Shown here piece after piece: positions 11,873-24,160 of a DNA stretch of 64,000 nucleotides. The translations under genes and the position numbers were made by a program. The DNA lies in assembly GCA_025345505.1 (NCBI GenBank), contig JANVCC010000018.1, positions 53,063,411 to 53,127,410 of the forward strand, given 5' to 3'. The notes beneath the pieces were generated by a model. That model ran no database searches and was not told where the DNA came from. It worked only from the letters and a program-made list of their open reading frames with translations. The stretch comes from Todiramphus chloris collaris (Eukaryota; Chordata; Aves; Coraciiformes; Alcedinidae). Each line of letters begins with the position of its first letter. Positions within the stretch are counted from its first letter, which is position 1.

Positions 11873-14800
11873 GGACCATTGTCCTCATAACAGAACCTGA
11901 TTTGATCCCCTCAACTATATAGATAATGTGAATGGATCTCATATAGGTGAAGTACACAACAGACACAGAGTAGCTTGCCTCTGAGCTCCTTTAGCAACTT
12001 CTTTAAGAGGTCTTTAAAACCAGAATCTGTATGTGACAAAGTCATGGGGTTTTAGGAGAACACTTTGCTTATCAACTCCAAACTTCAATGACTCATAATA
12101 AACACATAATAAATAAATAGCCAACAAAACAAAAACAAAAACCCCACAACTAAAACTTCAGAGAGATATTATAAAATAAATGATTATTTGATCTGCATAA
12201 TATTGCTTTGTATAAACTCTTTGCAGAAGCATCTGGTTTAGAATAGGCGTGAGTTTATGAAAGGTACAACAAAAATTCTGATCCTAACTTAAATACCCTA
12301 AGATAAAAGAAAATAATTGTGAATTAGAGGGGTGCTGGGCAGAGAGACAAGCATAGAATCATATGGCAGACCAAATGCATTATTTATTATTTAGTAGAGC
12401 TTCTGTAATACGATTCTGTACATTGACTTATTTATGAAGTGCAGGAAGAAAGGAATTGAATTCATGTGTAAAGAAAATAAGGTTTTTTCTTCTGCTAATA
12501 TAATAGTTGAAATTGAAACTAACAAACATAAGCTGAAAAGATGCCATAACATTCTTTGCCACTACGTGGGAAACGTTAACTGAAATAGGTCAAAGTAAAT
12601 GAAGGAAGGCACATATAGTAGATGTGACAGATGACACCCAGCTTCTGGTTTCTCAGAAGAGAGCTTGTGTGTTGTAGGCAGCAGGAATGAGAGCTCCCCT
12701 TTGCATGAAACTCATCCTCCTCTTGAGCATTCATGGCAAACCATTCACACCATTGCCAGAGATTTGGGTTGGCACCATCAACATTGAGCTACAATAATCC
12801 TTTAAAACAAAATTTCCCACCAGACAGCAGGAAGGTGACTCGGAATGCAAAGTCCTGTTCTCCACACTGGTCTGGCTGTGAGACCCTGCTGGCACTGTCA
12901 GTGGTGATGCTCATGGGCACCAAGCCTAATGGTAGTTTCTCTGACACGAAGCCTTTTGCGGACTCACAGAAGGCAATGGAGACAAGATAAAAAGCGGCAC
13001 TGAAAAATATCCTCTCTCTTCTTTAAATCAGAATCCGAGTGTCAGTACAGTATCTGTGACTCTCCTGGAGAGCAGCTTTCTGGTTTCCCTCTGTCTGGTG
13101 TTGAATTTCCAGTTCTGCAGCTGAAGTACCTAAGATCGTATCGTACTGTTCGCTGAAATGCAATGTAATGCCCAAGGGCTGTACGTTTCTCTTTACTGTA
13201 TCTCAGAAATGGAAATTAGTCCCTATTACTAAGGCTACCATCATAAATCTCTGGATCTTTCAATTCTTCACATAAACTACAGGGATCTTTTTGGGCCTTC
13301 ACATCTCACTTCATATCCAGTTAATGATGTTTTAAGTTAATGTAAGTGTATAGAAGAGTATTCTAGTTTTCTTAACCTTAAGCAGAATGAATCCTTGAAA
13401 CGATGATGCAAAGAAGCCTGAAGTGTCACTGGTGAGAATTCAGTTAAATAATTTATTTTCTCTATTATTAATTTCACACATTAAGTCATTGTAAGTTTGC
13501 TCTTATTTTTTGATTTTGCTACTTTTCAAGTTAGTAGCTTTCTTTTCTTTTATAAATCTCACTTTTTCTAGAAGTCACAATGGGAATTTTGCTTGAGTAA
13601 CATGAAACTTAAAAACTGATCAGAGATGTGTTAAAGAAATGAAATTTGGGGGGGGTGGGTGGGGAGAAGAGTGTCACAGGTGGTTTATCAGTTTTAAAGA
13701 GTGGTGGCACATGGCATTGATGGTTTCCAAGTGTTCAGACACAGAGGAGAACTCCGAGTGCAAAGAACATGCTGGGGCTCTCTGCTCTTCCGTGGCCTGA
13801 AAAGAACAGCCTCTGTGGCTTGCTCTGCGTTGACTTAGTTCCCGCATTACCAGCAAAACAACTGCCTAGCAACCCAGCTTTTCCCACAACATTTCCTCGC
13901 ACAGAAAAGAAGTAAAGCACCTAATATTCTCTCCGGATAATCCCCTTATTTGAGAGCTATATGCAGCCCTCTGTACACACTGGAGCCGCAACCAGCAAGG
14001 CAATTGCTGTCGTGAGAGACAGCACAGGCAAAGTCAGCCCGGTTGCGTCCAAGCTGCAAGCTGTGCGGCAGCGCTGTGTGTCCTTAACAGGTTATCTGTG
14101 CATCAGACAGGCAGCACTCTGGCTGCTTCCCTCCACCATATTTCCCCGAACAAAGACAGGAAGCCACGGCTGTTAGCAAACAGGTACAGATATCCTCCCT
14201 GTTGAAACCCCTGTTTTGTGAACAGTAAAGGAGCACTCTAGCACACGCTCCGCAACCATCAGAAGAGTCCATCTGAAGGCATAAATAATTCAGCGCTTGA
14301 AATAAAAAGTGCTGGTTTGAACACGTGATATTGCTTTTCTGGCTACTGCTCTAAAGGAATATTTACAGTCATACAGTAGATTTACTAATAGATATATTTT
14401 CTTACCCAAGATCCCAGCTGCAGCAGCACCTTGCAACTGAACATTTAGGCTACTTTCCACACAGTTTCAGCACCAGTAAAGGAAAGAGTTGCTTTGAATC
14501 CTCTGCAGCTGTTTCTGAGCTAAGAGGAGTGCAGAACACCCAGATTTGGCCATGTTATCTGGTAGCACAAACCTTCTTATCCCTCCAAAAGTTAGCACTG
14601 TTTGAGCAGCACTGTAAATAAGCTCTAACTGGCATAATTAAGACAGCACTCTTAATGATACCCACAGAAATTAAGGCAGCAACTTACTTGCCGTCTTCAT
14701 AACTTCCTCGGGAACATTGTCTTTTCAAATGAGTGTAACAGGAAATTGTGGTAATTACGGGTAAGCTACGCGGCTGCAGCTCAAACCACCCACTGCAAAG

Positions 14801-16094
14801 TGCAAAGGCAGTCAGCACTGGATTGGCAAGCAACAACTGACAGCCACCTCCCCTTCTTCTTGTACTTTGCATGTAAATCTTAAGCAGATGCTATGTGGAG
14901 AGAAGTGACTTTAACAAAGGTCCACCTGAAACATGCCTTCAGAAGGCTTTATTACTCAGGATGGCTCTAGTTTCGGAATAGCAACACTTAGCCCTGTGAA
15001 GTGCTCTGAGACCTACAGATGACAAGCATCCTAGGTGTGTGATCATTTATTACTGATGTTATCTGAGCAGGTGTTTGCTGTCCCTATTAATGGCAATACT
15101 GACCTTTTACTTCCTCTTGGTCACATAGGGATGAACCTCTCTTGCTCTGCCTTTTGCTGCAGAGAGGCAGAGAAGGTAGTGAGAAGAGCTGTGTACACAG
15201 TCATGCAACAAGTAGGTCCAAAAGACAAGTCCACATGCCCTTGCATTCTCGGCTATGGCAGAACGTTGTTCCTAGTGAATTGGGACCTTCCTCCTACCTT
15301 ACACCAGATTTTCACAGTAGGGCAGACAGCTAGCTGAACCCATGCCAGGATCCCACAGCCTTTAAGACAGGAACTACAATCTCTTTTTTGTTTCTGAATA
15401 AGCATCTGACAGATACAGAAAGCTGCTGTTAACAACCAGCTCACAGAACGATGTATGTAAGACTGTGGATGTATGGAGAAGCTCTGATAACATCAGATAC
15501 TGCAGGCAGTTTGGCACGTCTTTAATTGCATTGCCTCACCAAGGTTTATTATTTCAAATATGCATTTTTGTCAAAGGCAGTGTAGCACCCACTGGATGCT
15601 GAGATAAAGTACAGACTAGCAGCAAAGCAACGAAATATTCACTCAAGTGGGTGAAATGCTGTTAACTAAGTTGTAACTGCAAGAACAAATTCTGACTGCT
15701 ATGACACCAGAAAAATCTTGCAGGGATGGTGTGGTTGGAAAAGAGAGCAGAATTACAGAAATGGGCAGTTGCAGAGGACTGCTGAAAGGCAGATCTAGGC
15801 TAGAGAACCTGTGTTCCTGGTCATGAGTCAAGAAACTTGCAGAATGTCTTTAGGATCTCAGACTGACTCCGCAGGGTTAGTGGTTAGGGAAAAGTATTTC
15901 TCTGTAAGCTGAGTCAGCTCCATGACATAGACTCCAGGAGGTCCTGCTTACACAGCTACATGTCAGACTAAAAAATCACTGGAGATGCACATGTAGAAGG
16001 AAACATCTGTGCCAGCAACTAAAGCAAGTTAGCAATGCTCTCTTGCATAATACAAGTAAAAGGGCATAGAGACTCCCTGAGGGAAAAGTTTTAC

Positions 16095-16299
16095 CTAGCT
16101 TCGGGGAAATGCATCTGGTTTCTTCACATTTTTGCCATTAAACCTATCCAGTCTTTCCTCACTGCATCTGAAGGTAGTGGGAGCAGCCGTGCCTGGAAAT
16201 ACATAGTTTGAACTTCTGTAGGATAACTGCCTACACCAAACACACCTGCTGTGCAGGTTATTTGATACCCTGGGGTAACTTTGTCACTTTCTGAAGAAC
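16095..16299 (-). pseudogene. Exon-like block, possibly a decayed THAP-type domain exon
   Basis: Minus strand: a strong acceptor (TTTTTTGTCTGTGTTTCAG) directly precedes a frame open for 58 codons that ends in TGA. A donor-like CTAG|GTAAAAC follows at 16095/16094, giving a 205-bp candidate exon. The frame holds ARLLPLPSDAVRKDWIGLM, which resembles the FxxLPxDxxxxxxW pattern of THAP zinc-finger domains; a cysteine lies upstream but not in a full CxxC. A +1 shift just before the TGA gives VKKPDAFPRS, which would continue such a domain, so a damaged host exon or domesticated-transposase remnant is plausible. No flanking exon was found. Homology is by eye only and may be chance. Confidence 0.25.
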
Positions 16300-16809
16300 C
16301 TGAAACACAGACAAAAAATAGCATCTTCCTCTTCCCCCTCCCCTACTGCTACCTCCATTATCATCTTATCAGAAGATAACTGCACCAGGTGATTCAACAA
16401 GAATGCTGGATATTAGTAGCTGACTGAAGTGAAGAGACTGTCCCCTGACAAGTCAGATATCTCTGCAATTGATCCAGAGCTAAAAGCCCTTTTGTCCTTG
16501 AGTTTCATCTTCTGTTTCTTCTCTGGGTTCCTCTTATTATTTCCTTTTTAAGTGACTCTTCACTTTCTAGCTTCCTAATTTCTCTCTTACTATGTTTACT
16601 AACAAGATTTCTAGTAAGTAATGATATAAATTAAAAAAAAAATTAAAGACCTTTTAATGTTGTGATTGCTTCCCCTTCTCTCCCTCTTCTTCCTTTCAGT
16701 CCAGACTGTATAATGCAACCCCTCAGGATTGCTCTCTCCCTTCTCCCCTTACTGCCTCAGCTTTTTCAGGCATAGTTACCATTTCTCTTTAACATTTCAG
16801 TTTAACATT

Positions 16810-17623
16810 TGTCACGGTTTAGGGTCAGGGCAGCCCCTTAGACCTATAACACACACTCTCCGTTAACCCCCCTCCCTCCCCAAAGGGAAGGAGAAAGGGA
16901 CTAAGGGAGAGAAACTGAGCGATTAGAAAAGGAAACTAGAACAGCTTTAATGAAAATGAAATTAATAATAATAAAAATGGAATATATACAAATATATACA
17001 AAACCAGTATTGAACCCAACCCCCCTGATGGTAATTACATCACTGTCACCACCAATGCTGTGGAGGCACTGGGGGAGTCCCAGACTGGGCCCCGCAGCAG
17101 ACGGGAGCTGTGTTCAGGAGCTGGATTCTGGTACCGAGTTCAGGGACACACAGACTGGAATCGAAGGCAGAACGGACAGAGGCCTCCTTGGGTGCTCCGA
17201 GGAAGGAACCAAAAGAAGACCTGAGCCAAGCCAAGCAAAGCTGGCAAAGCAGTCCAGGAGGGGAGAAGAGCCCAGAGACCCTTCCAACCCTCAGCTCTAT
17301 ACCAAATATGATGTCTTTGGGCTGGAATCCCTCATTGGTCAGCCTGGGGTCACCCGTCCTGTCCGCTCCTCCCTGCAGGTGCAGCCTTTCACTTTCTGCA
17401 CATGCTGCGATGTGGTACACAAGACCCAGCAGTGGCCTTGGTCTGCAGACCAACCAACCCTTGGTAGTAATTCTAAACATGAGGTGTTATCACTGCCAGA
17501 AGCAGACACTGTCTGTGAGAACAGGCTGCTAACTTCAGACAGTGCAGTTAGTGTGAAGAACTGAGCTGAAAAGTAAAATCACTGAACAGAATTAGTTCTG
17601 TTCTCACTCAAACCAGGGCAACA
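16810..17623 (-). mobile_element. Solo LTR of an avian endogenous retrovirus, copy A
   Basis: About 810 bp, minus orientation, bounded by TGTTGCCCTGG and CTAAACCGTGACA (TG...CA ends). It contains a TATA-like region near 17297-17302 and ATTAAAGCTG near 16943-16948 as a probable poly(A) signal. It matches the element at 53531-54280 almost throughout, including about 130 bp (17319-17451) with only two differences. No gag, pol or env lies next to it, so it is a fossil solo LTR. Family is probably ERVL-like, by recall of similar avian LTRs. Long open frames across this block are incidental. Confidence 0.82.
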
Positions 17624-20146
17624 CTGCTAACTCCCATGTGGAAGTTCATCCAGCCATCCTGCCCTCTCTCTTCTAGCCCATCACTTTGACCAAGGCTCAC
17701 CAATTATTTTGAGCTGTACTGCATGCCTGTAACTGAACAGCAGGATGGGAAGGGCAAGAGGACTGAGCTGCTACATTCTAGGGACCTGCTTCACAAAGGG
17801 TTGTGCAGGTGGCAACACACAGTTCTTGAATGACTGGCTTTCTGTTTAACTTCCGGGCCCTAATGTTGTGTGAAACCCACCACAGCTAGAGGAGACAGGC
17901 ACCTGAACTGTGACTAGCAAGGAATGTTTTCAGCCTGAGCTCTGTGAGGGGCTCAAAGGCAGGTTCTGGTGATTGATTGCATGATTATCTGCCAGCAAGA
18001 TCCCCTTGAGATGCTGAGTGTTGCACTGCAGGCAAGCACTTCCATCCTCTCTATACTCACAGACATAAACTCTGTCCTGAAATTAGGCACCTGTGCCAGT
18101 GCTTCTTCACACATATTATTGAAGTTGCTACCACCAGAAGATCTCCAATTCTTAATAACCCACTGTTCAGACCAATATTTGGAAGGTCCAAATTCCATTT
18201 TAACCTCCTTACAGAGCACTGCAAACCTATCTAACTTTCAGATTATGGAACAAGTTATTGCTGGCCTTAAATGCATATTAAATTTTTCATTTGACTGAGA
18301 GCGAGTCCCATATCAAGAACTTCTCTAGAAGCAGTTCAGTTCATAGGGAGGAGATGCCAACATAGCCCCAAAAGTGCTACCAACTTTGGCCTCAGCATGG
18401 GATGGGGTTCTCTTGATTTCTCCTGTTGAAAGTATTGCTCTTTGCATTGAGTATTTACACTGAGTCTTTCCTTGGTTTTAAGGTTTCAGCTTTCACCCAG
18501 TCACTGATAGAATATTTGATGTTAAGTATTCTTACTTATGGAAGGAAGAACCTGAGTTTTCTTTCCCTCCCTCAACCCAGTCATAAAATTAATATCTTTC
18601 ACTAATTATTTCATAAAACCATACCATTTTGCAATAGAAAAGATTAAAGCTGCCTCATCCTATACCATTATGTATCTAATTTAAGCATCGATAGTAGAGG
18701 TGTGTTCAAAAGCTCATGAACAGGAGATGGACTTGAACTTACACAAGTGTTTGAATTACTGTTTAATGGGGAAAATATCTTGTACATTGAACGAGATTCA
18801 TTGAATACCAAATGTACCCAGTCTTATCTCAGCAGATATTTGCTTAAAAGAAAGATCTTGATGTAGCTTAGCTACATACACTAGGTAGCAACAGACTGTA
18901 CACAAAACATACACTTAACTCCTGAGGGAACTTCACTGCTGGAAAGTTGGCACGCAGAAACTCCCACTTGTCTTGTGCAGAAGTACTGCAGGGGTTTTGA
19001 AGATACAAATTTTTAACACTGATGCCCAAGTCCTTGTTTTTCTGATGCAACACTCTTGAGGCTAAATGAAACACTGAAGTATTTTTCCTTGCAAGGAGAC
19101 ATATTTCCTCATGGGATTACTGGGGTTTACCCACTGTCATTTCTCCTGGGATGTAGGCAAATGTTCAGGTAAATATTGGTGAGACAAATACTGATTTTGA
19201 TACCACTGATTGCATCTGGGCAATGTTAGGCCATTGCCTGCCAATGGGTGAATCCCTCCACTGCATTTATACCACTGTTTTCACTTGGTGAGACATCTTG
19301 CTGTCCTTGCCTAAACAAAGGTAGATGCAAAGACAGGCATTTTCTCTTTGGCACAAATTCTAACAGTTCTCAGAATGCTAAACCAGATGTATAATTTAGG
19401 TCTATAATTTAGGCCTGAAAACAAAGACTGTAGACATTCCCTGGGCAAAGAGACAAATACCTGCAGGCTAAATAATTACTCTAAACTGTTTGTTTTGATA
19501 AACACTGCCTGAAACAAAACCAAACCACAGTAATTCATATTAAAATCATGGCTCTCTAGAGCGATAGTACCATCTATACCAAACAGAGGCTTATGCAAGT
19601 TATTTTTTTTTAAAGAGTAAGGAGTTCTTTTGGAGTTCAGCCTGTTTGTTACACAAAGCTCTTCCTTCACATTAGCTCTTCTTATTAATGAACACATTCC
19701 TGAGCAGCATTTTAAAAATATGGTTATTGTTTCTTACTTTGTTTCTTTAATTCACACTGTGTGGCTTCACTGTGTGAGAACAGACAAAGACACGTTTAAA
19801 AACAAGCATGGCATGAAATCCTCCTCTTTTTAAAAAAGGGAAGCATTTTCATTTCAAAGTGCTCTCTTCAAGGAAAACCTTTGAAAAATACCTGAATCAC
19901 AGAATGTCTCAGGGCTGCTTCTTCTCCACTCCTTGTAGTGATTTGTTCCCTGTGGTAGATTTGCCAGTTCTTTGTAAGCTGAATGTCTGAAATCAATACT
20001 AGACGCTTCCTTTTCAAATTCAGAATTGATTTCAGCCAGTTAAAAGACAACATCAAAATAATACCCTGTCATCTTTTCAGGAAATTTATTAACACAGCTG
20101 GAAATAATCACTCATTCAGCCCCAGTCCCCACAGTGCATCTTATGG

Positions 20147-20331
20147 AAAAAAAAAAAATCCAAAACCAAACCAAAGCAAACACCACAACCAACCTACAAA
20201 CAAACAAACAAAACAAAGAAAGAAACAAAACAACAACAAAAAAAAACAAAAAACCCCAAACAAAACCAAACCAAAGAAACAAACAAACCAAAAAAAACAA
20301 GCCCCAAACCAAACCACCCCAGAAAAAAGAC
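20147..20331 (+). repeat. A/C-rich low-complexity tract (CAAA-like)
   Basis: Nearly 190 bp built mostly of A and C in CAAAC, CAAAAC and CCAAA units, starting with a run of 12 A. The plus strand is almost free of T. Open frames here (K/N/Q/T-rich on plus, F/V/L-rich on minus) follow from composition and are not genes. Confidence 0.93.
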
Positions 20332-21399
20332 AATTTCTGATGCACTAGATTGATTCGAGCCATCGTAAAGGAATGGTTTGCAATCTAAGGTGAGTTTTAG
20401 AAGTGTGGTCATATGTGTACAAACAAAATAAATTACATTTCTTCTATCTACCTCGGCAAGAACACAAAATATGGAATCCCTGTCAGAGTGGCACATTTCC
20501 AGCATTTCCACTATGGTCTCACATGCCTGTAACTCCTCTTAGCACTCAAATCAATTAGTTAACCACAGAATACATTGGTTTTATTTCACTTTGCCAGGTC
20601 TGTATCTGTTTCTCTTGGCCTTATGCAGCCTATGCACAAGCCCACAATCCTTTGATTTACCATGTGTCTGCTCAGAAAGTGGACAGAAAGGGTCACACTG
20701 CTGTGGTTTGCTCTTCTCAGACCTTCTGTTAATCTCACAGTTTTCACTGACAACGTAAGTTTCTGTGTTTTTCTGAATTCCTTGAGGCTTATGAAGATGA
20801 CAGAAGAGAGAAGGAACTATCGATCCTACTCCACACTGTGTGTGATGAAAATAATTTTAATTTGGTCCTGTTCACTTGCAATTTACAGAAAACAGTGCAA
20901 GTCATCACATCCCCCATATTTCTTTTGAATATAACTTCACTTGAAAGACACCTTTTGTTGGCTAAGGGCAATTTGTAAAAACTCACTAAAAATTCAGGTA
21001 CCTTGACTTTAGTACTTTGACTTTACAAGTTTGGCAGCCCAACCTTGGTTTTGCTCCTCTATGTAAACCTAGAATATCTGATTCAGTAGAAGGAAATCCC
21101 TTTTCATGGGAGGCAAACACAGAACCTAAAGAAATGATTCAGAGAAAATATGCATTGTAAGCAGCACTCTTTTCTTCATGTAAGTGAATTTTTTTTTCAC
21201 AGATAGGTCTCCTTAAGGACTTATGAAGTAGTGTTGCATTGATACAGTAAATGTAACATCAGGCAGTGACATCAAATTTGTTTCATCATGCATAGCCACT
21301 TCAGTTAATGACAAGATGTTACCTATAAGATATATCTAGGTGCCGTAGTTATTTTACAGTGCAGGACAACCGTTGACAATATACATAGGATATACTATC

Positions 21400-21414
21400 A
21401 TATATATATATATA
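21400..21414 (+). repeat. Short (TA)n microsatellite
   Basis: Seven TA units followed by a run of seven A. Confidence 0.85.
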
Positions 21415-24095
21415 AAAAAACTTCTTTGTAGGAAATGCAGATTTTAATGTGAAATGTGAACCTGATGTGAAAAGATTCATCTCTGCTTAAATCACCTCTC
21501 AATCCACTTCTTCTGTCTGAACTTAGGTTACTGGAGAAACATAATGAAAATATTTACAGGCAGAGAGAATCTAAACACTGAGACTTACTTCAAATCTTAA
21601 AAAATACATTTAGTATTTCTAAATCCAGGCATATTCTATATTTCTCTTCTCTATTTAAGGGTCACATGGCCTTTGCAGAATCAGGGCTTCAGATACCTTT
21701 TTGACAGTTAACAATATTGGATAAAATTTCCTCCCCTAAATCATACACTTACAGACTATTATGATGTTTCTCTTGTGTTCTTTAATCCCAGTTTCTCAGT
21801 CACATTCTCTTAATCTCTGTTTCCTGAGACTCTCTTTAGCATTGGATAATACTGCTTCAGAACTGAGTAAGGTATTTGGAGTGCTAACAAATGACCGCAC
21901 CAAGGATTTAAAGCACAGATCACTGGATTTTTTGGCAATAATACCCTGCTTCCCTCATCCACTAACTCTCAGCAGCAGTAATTTGTGATTTTTAAAGATA
22001 CACTTTGCATTTCAAACTCATTAAAATATGCTTTCGAAGAAGTGAAAGTCATTAATTAAAGTGACAAAAGGTCTTTGTATTAATAACCAACACAAAACGA
22101 CTGCAGAAATTGCTATGCACATTCATGATCCTGCAATGACAACGATGCAGCAATTAACTTTAAAAGCAATCTTGCTGTAGACTGAAGCAGCTTCTCTCTG
22201 CCAGCCCTCTGTATGTGGTGTGCCAGTATGGTCCACTGCGTTGTTTTGCATAAGAGACTTTTGAAATGATGATTTCACTGGTATCAGTATAAAGGAATAG
22301 AAAAGCACCTATCTAGGCCAACTCATTTTGGGCCTGCCAGTTGATGTTTCAAGGCAGAAGTAATTCAGAAAGAAAGAAATACAGGGTGCTGTGACATCCA
22401 CCAGTAACTCCTATCACCAGCACTCTGCTGTAGGGTCTTTTTGAGACTGCTGGGAAAGGACTCAGGTTGGGAGCGCATCAACTTCCGGTTTTCTCAGAGC
22501 CATGGTATTTTTTTACCAACTGTTATTGATCAAGTGAATAAATAGAGAATTACAATAATTGACTGTTTAAGTTAAAGTGTTATTCTCAACGTTTTACTTA
22601 TGGAGAATTCACAGTGTGAAGTAAAATCAATTGCCAAGCAATGGGCCATGAGAAGAAAATAGGAAGTGAAGGATATGGAAACATAGGGTAAGAAACACTC
22701 ATGTGGAACTGCTAGCAACAGGCACTTTGCCTGAGGGCAATAAAGTCCTCATAGCCTAGTTATAGATACAAAAGGTAGGAAAATTAACTACTTTCTGCAT
22801 ACCTGGTATTAAATGGACAGCTACTTTTGTATTTTGGTAGTCAGAGTTCATTGCAATGTTAAACCCTACAACATGGTCTATAGGGGCTAGGGGTGGAGAT
22901 TGTCATGGACATACCTTTAAATTATCATAACCCATGATCTGAGTTGCTTGTTATAAGAAGGCTGGCAGCAGGAACCACCCAATGGAGGGTAAGCATTACA
23001 AGAAGCAGTTCCAGTGACCCAACCTGATCTGGCTTTGGCCTAACACATAACTAAGACCACTAAACTAAAATGCAAATAACTTCTACAGAGAGTCACACAT
23101 TGATGAACTCCTATTAACCTGGGTTAAAAAACAGATGATAAAAAGCCCATTCCTAACAGCTGTAAAAGCTACACCTACTGCTTAATGAATCAACTGCATC
23201 TGAGGGCTTTCTCTGTAAACAATTTTACTAGCAGTATTATAAGCAAAACAGTGTGCTTTGGGAATTCTTGTTCTGCACTGACAAAAATTTGGTTAGAAAA
23301 GCTTTGTGAAAGAACTTACCAGAAATTATTTAGCAGGGCAGTAGTAAAAACAACTGTGACAGGAATCAGGTCTGCTGGTCCTTTTCCATGTCTGTTTCCT
23401 AGAGCAAATGAATGGAAAGATTTATTACAAAATATATTTTCTTGTAGAGCAGTTATTATCGCTTCGGGAACTGCTGAATGAATGTTTACAATTCTCTCTT
23501 TAATGATCTCTTTATATTACTATATGCTTTACTCCCTTTTAGAACTCTGCAGAACAACTGCTAAATGTTTTAAAATTGACAAAATCCATTAATTACATAT
23601 ATTTTAATATAGACTCAGTAAGAGATAAATATTGATGCTTTGCAATGTTCTGAAAAGATAAGATGCAATAACATACATTAGTACTGATACAAGTATGCAA
23701 GTTATTACAATGACTCTATTAAAAAATATACCAGCTGCTTAAAATTTACTAGCTCTGTGCTACAGAAAATAGTAAAATCTGTATGACACAAAATGAAAAT
23801 TATCTCCAGAGGCTCTGATAGTGATTGCCCAGTTCTGCTCTTATGGCCTATGTTGTTGCTCTCTAGTATGAAAGGGCTTTGCAGGACACTGCTGTCTGTC
23901 CTGGGGATCTTGGGGTGGGAGGCTGCTGGGGCAGCCACAAAACTCTCATTAGGTATAGATGAGAAGCACATTAAGCCTCCTGGAATCAAAGGCATACTTT
24001 AAATCAGAATTTTGCTTTTGCAGTAAATTGGAGTGATGTGTGGGGTATCAGAGTGCTGTAAGCAGAAGCTTGGTTGCAATCACACATAACCTAAA

Positions 24096-24160
24096 CAGAA
24101 AAACAGAGAGGAAGAGAAAGAGGAAGAAAGAGAAAAGAAGGAAGGAAGGCAGGAAGGAGA
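24096..24160 (+). repeat. Purine-only GAAA/GGAA tract
   Basis: About 65 bp of almost pure A and G, ending in (GGAA)n interrupted by one C (GGAAGGAAGGCAGGAAGG). Degenerate microsatellite. Confidence 0.85.

Larger units (their letters stand above)
4900..16094. other. Long non-coding stretch
   Basis: No recognisable gene. It contains the 13-bp tandem duplication at 11847, the weak pseudogene-like block at 10.9-11.6 kb, a G-rich tract at 13649-13665, and a slightly CpG-richer patch at about 13.93-14.27 kb. The 117-codon minus frame at 6540-6893 and other frames up to ~126 codons show no known domain. Confidence 0.55.

Noticed and set aside
16950-17564. A 204-codon plus-strand open frame and a 144-codon minus frame
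   Set aside because: They lie entirely within a solo LTR and have no protein-like features; they are by-products of LTR sequence.
20112-20511. Frames rich in K/N/Q/T (plus) or F/V/L (minus)
   Set aside because: Produced by the A/C-rich low-complexity tract.
22880-23170. A stretch that reads like an old LTR or other dispersed repeat
   Set aside because: No second copy in the window, no TG...CA ends and no clear promoter or poly(A) arrangement could be shown.
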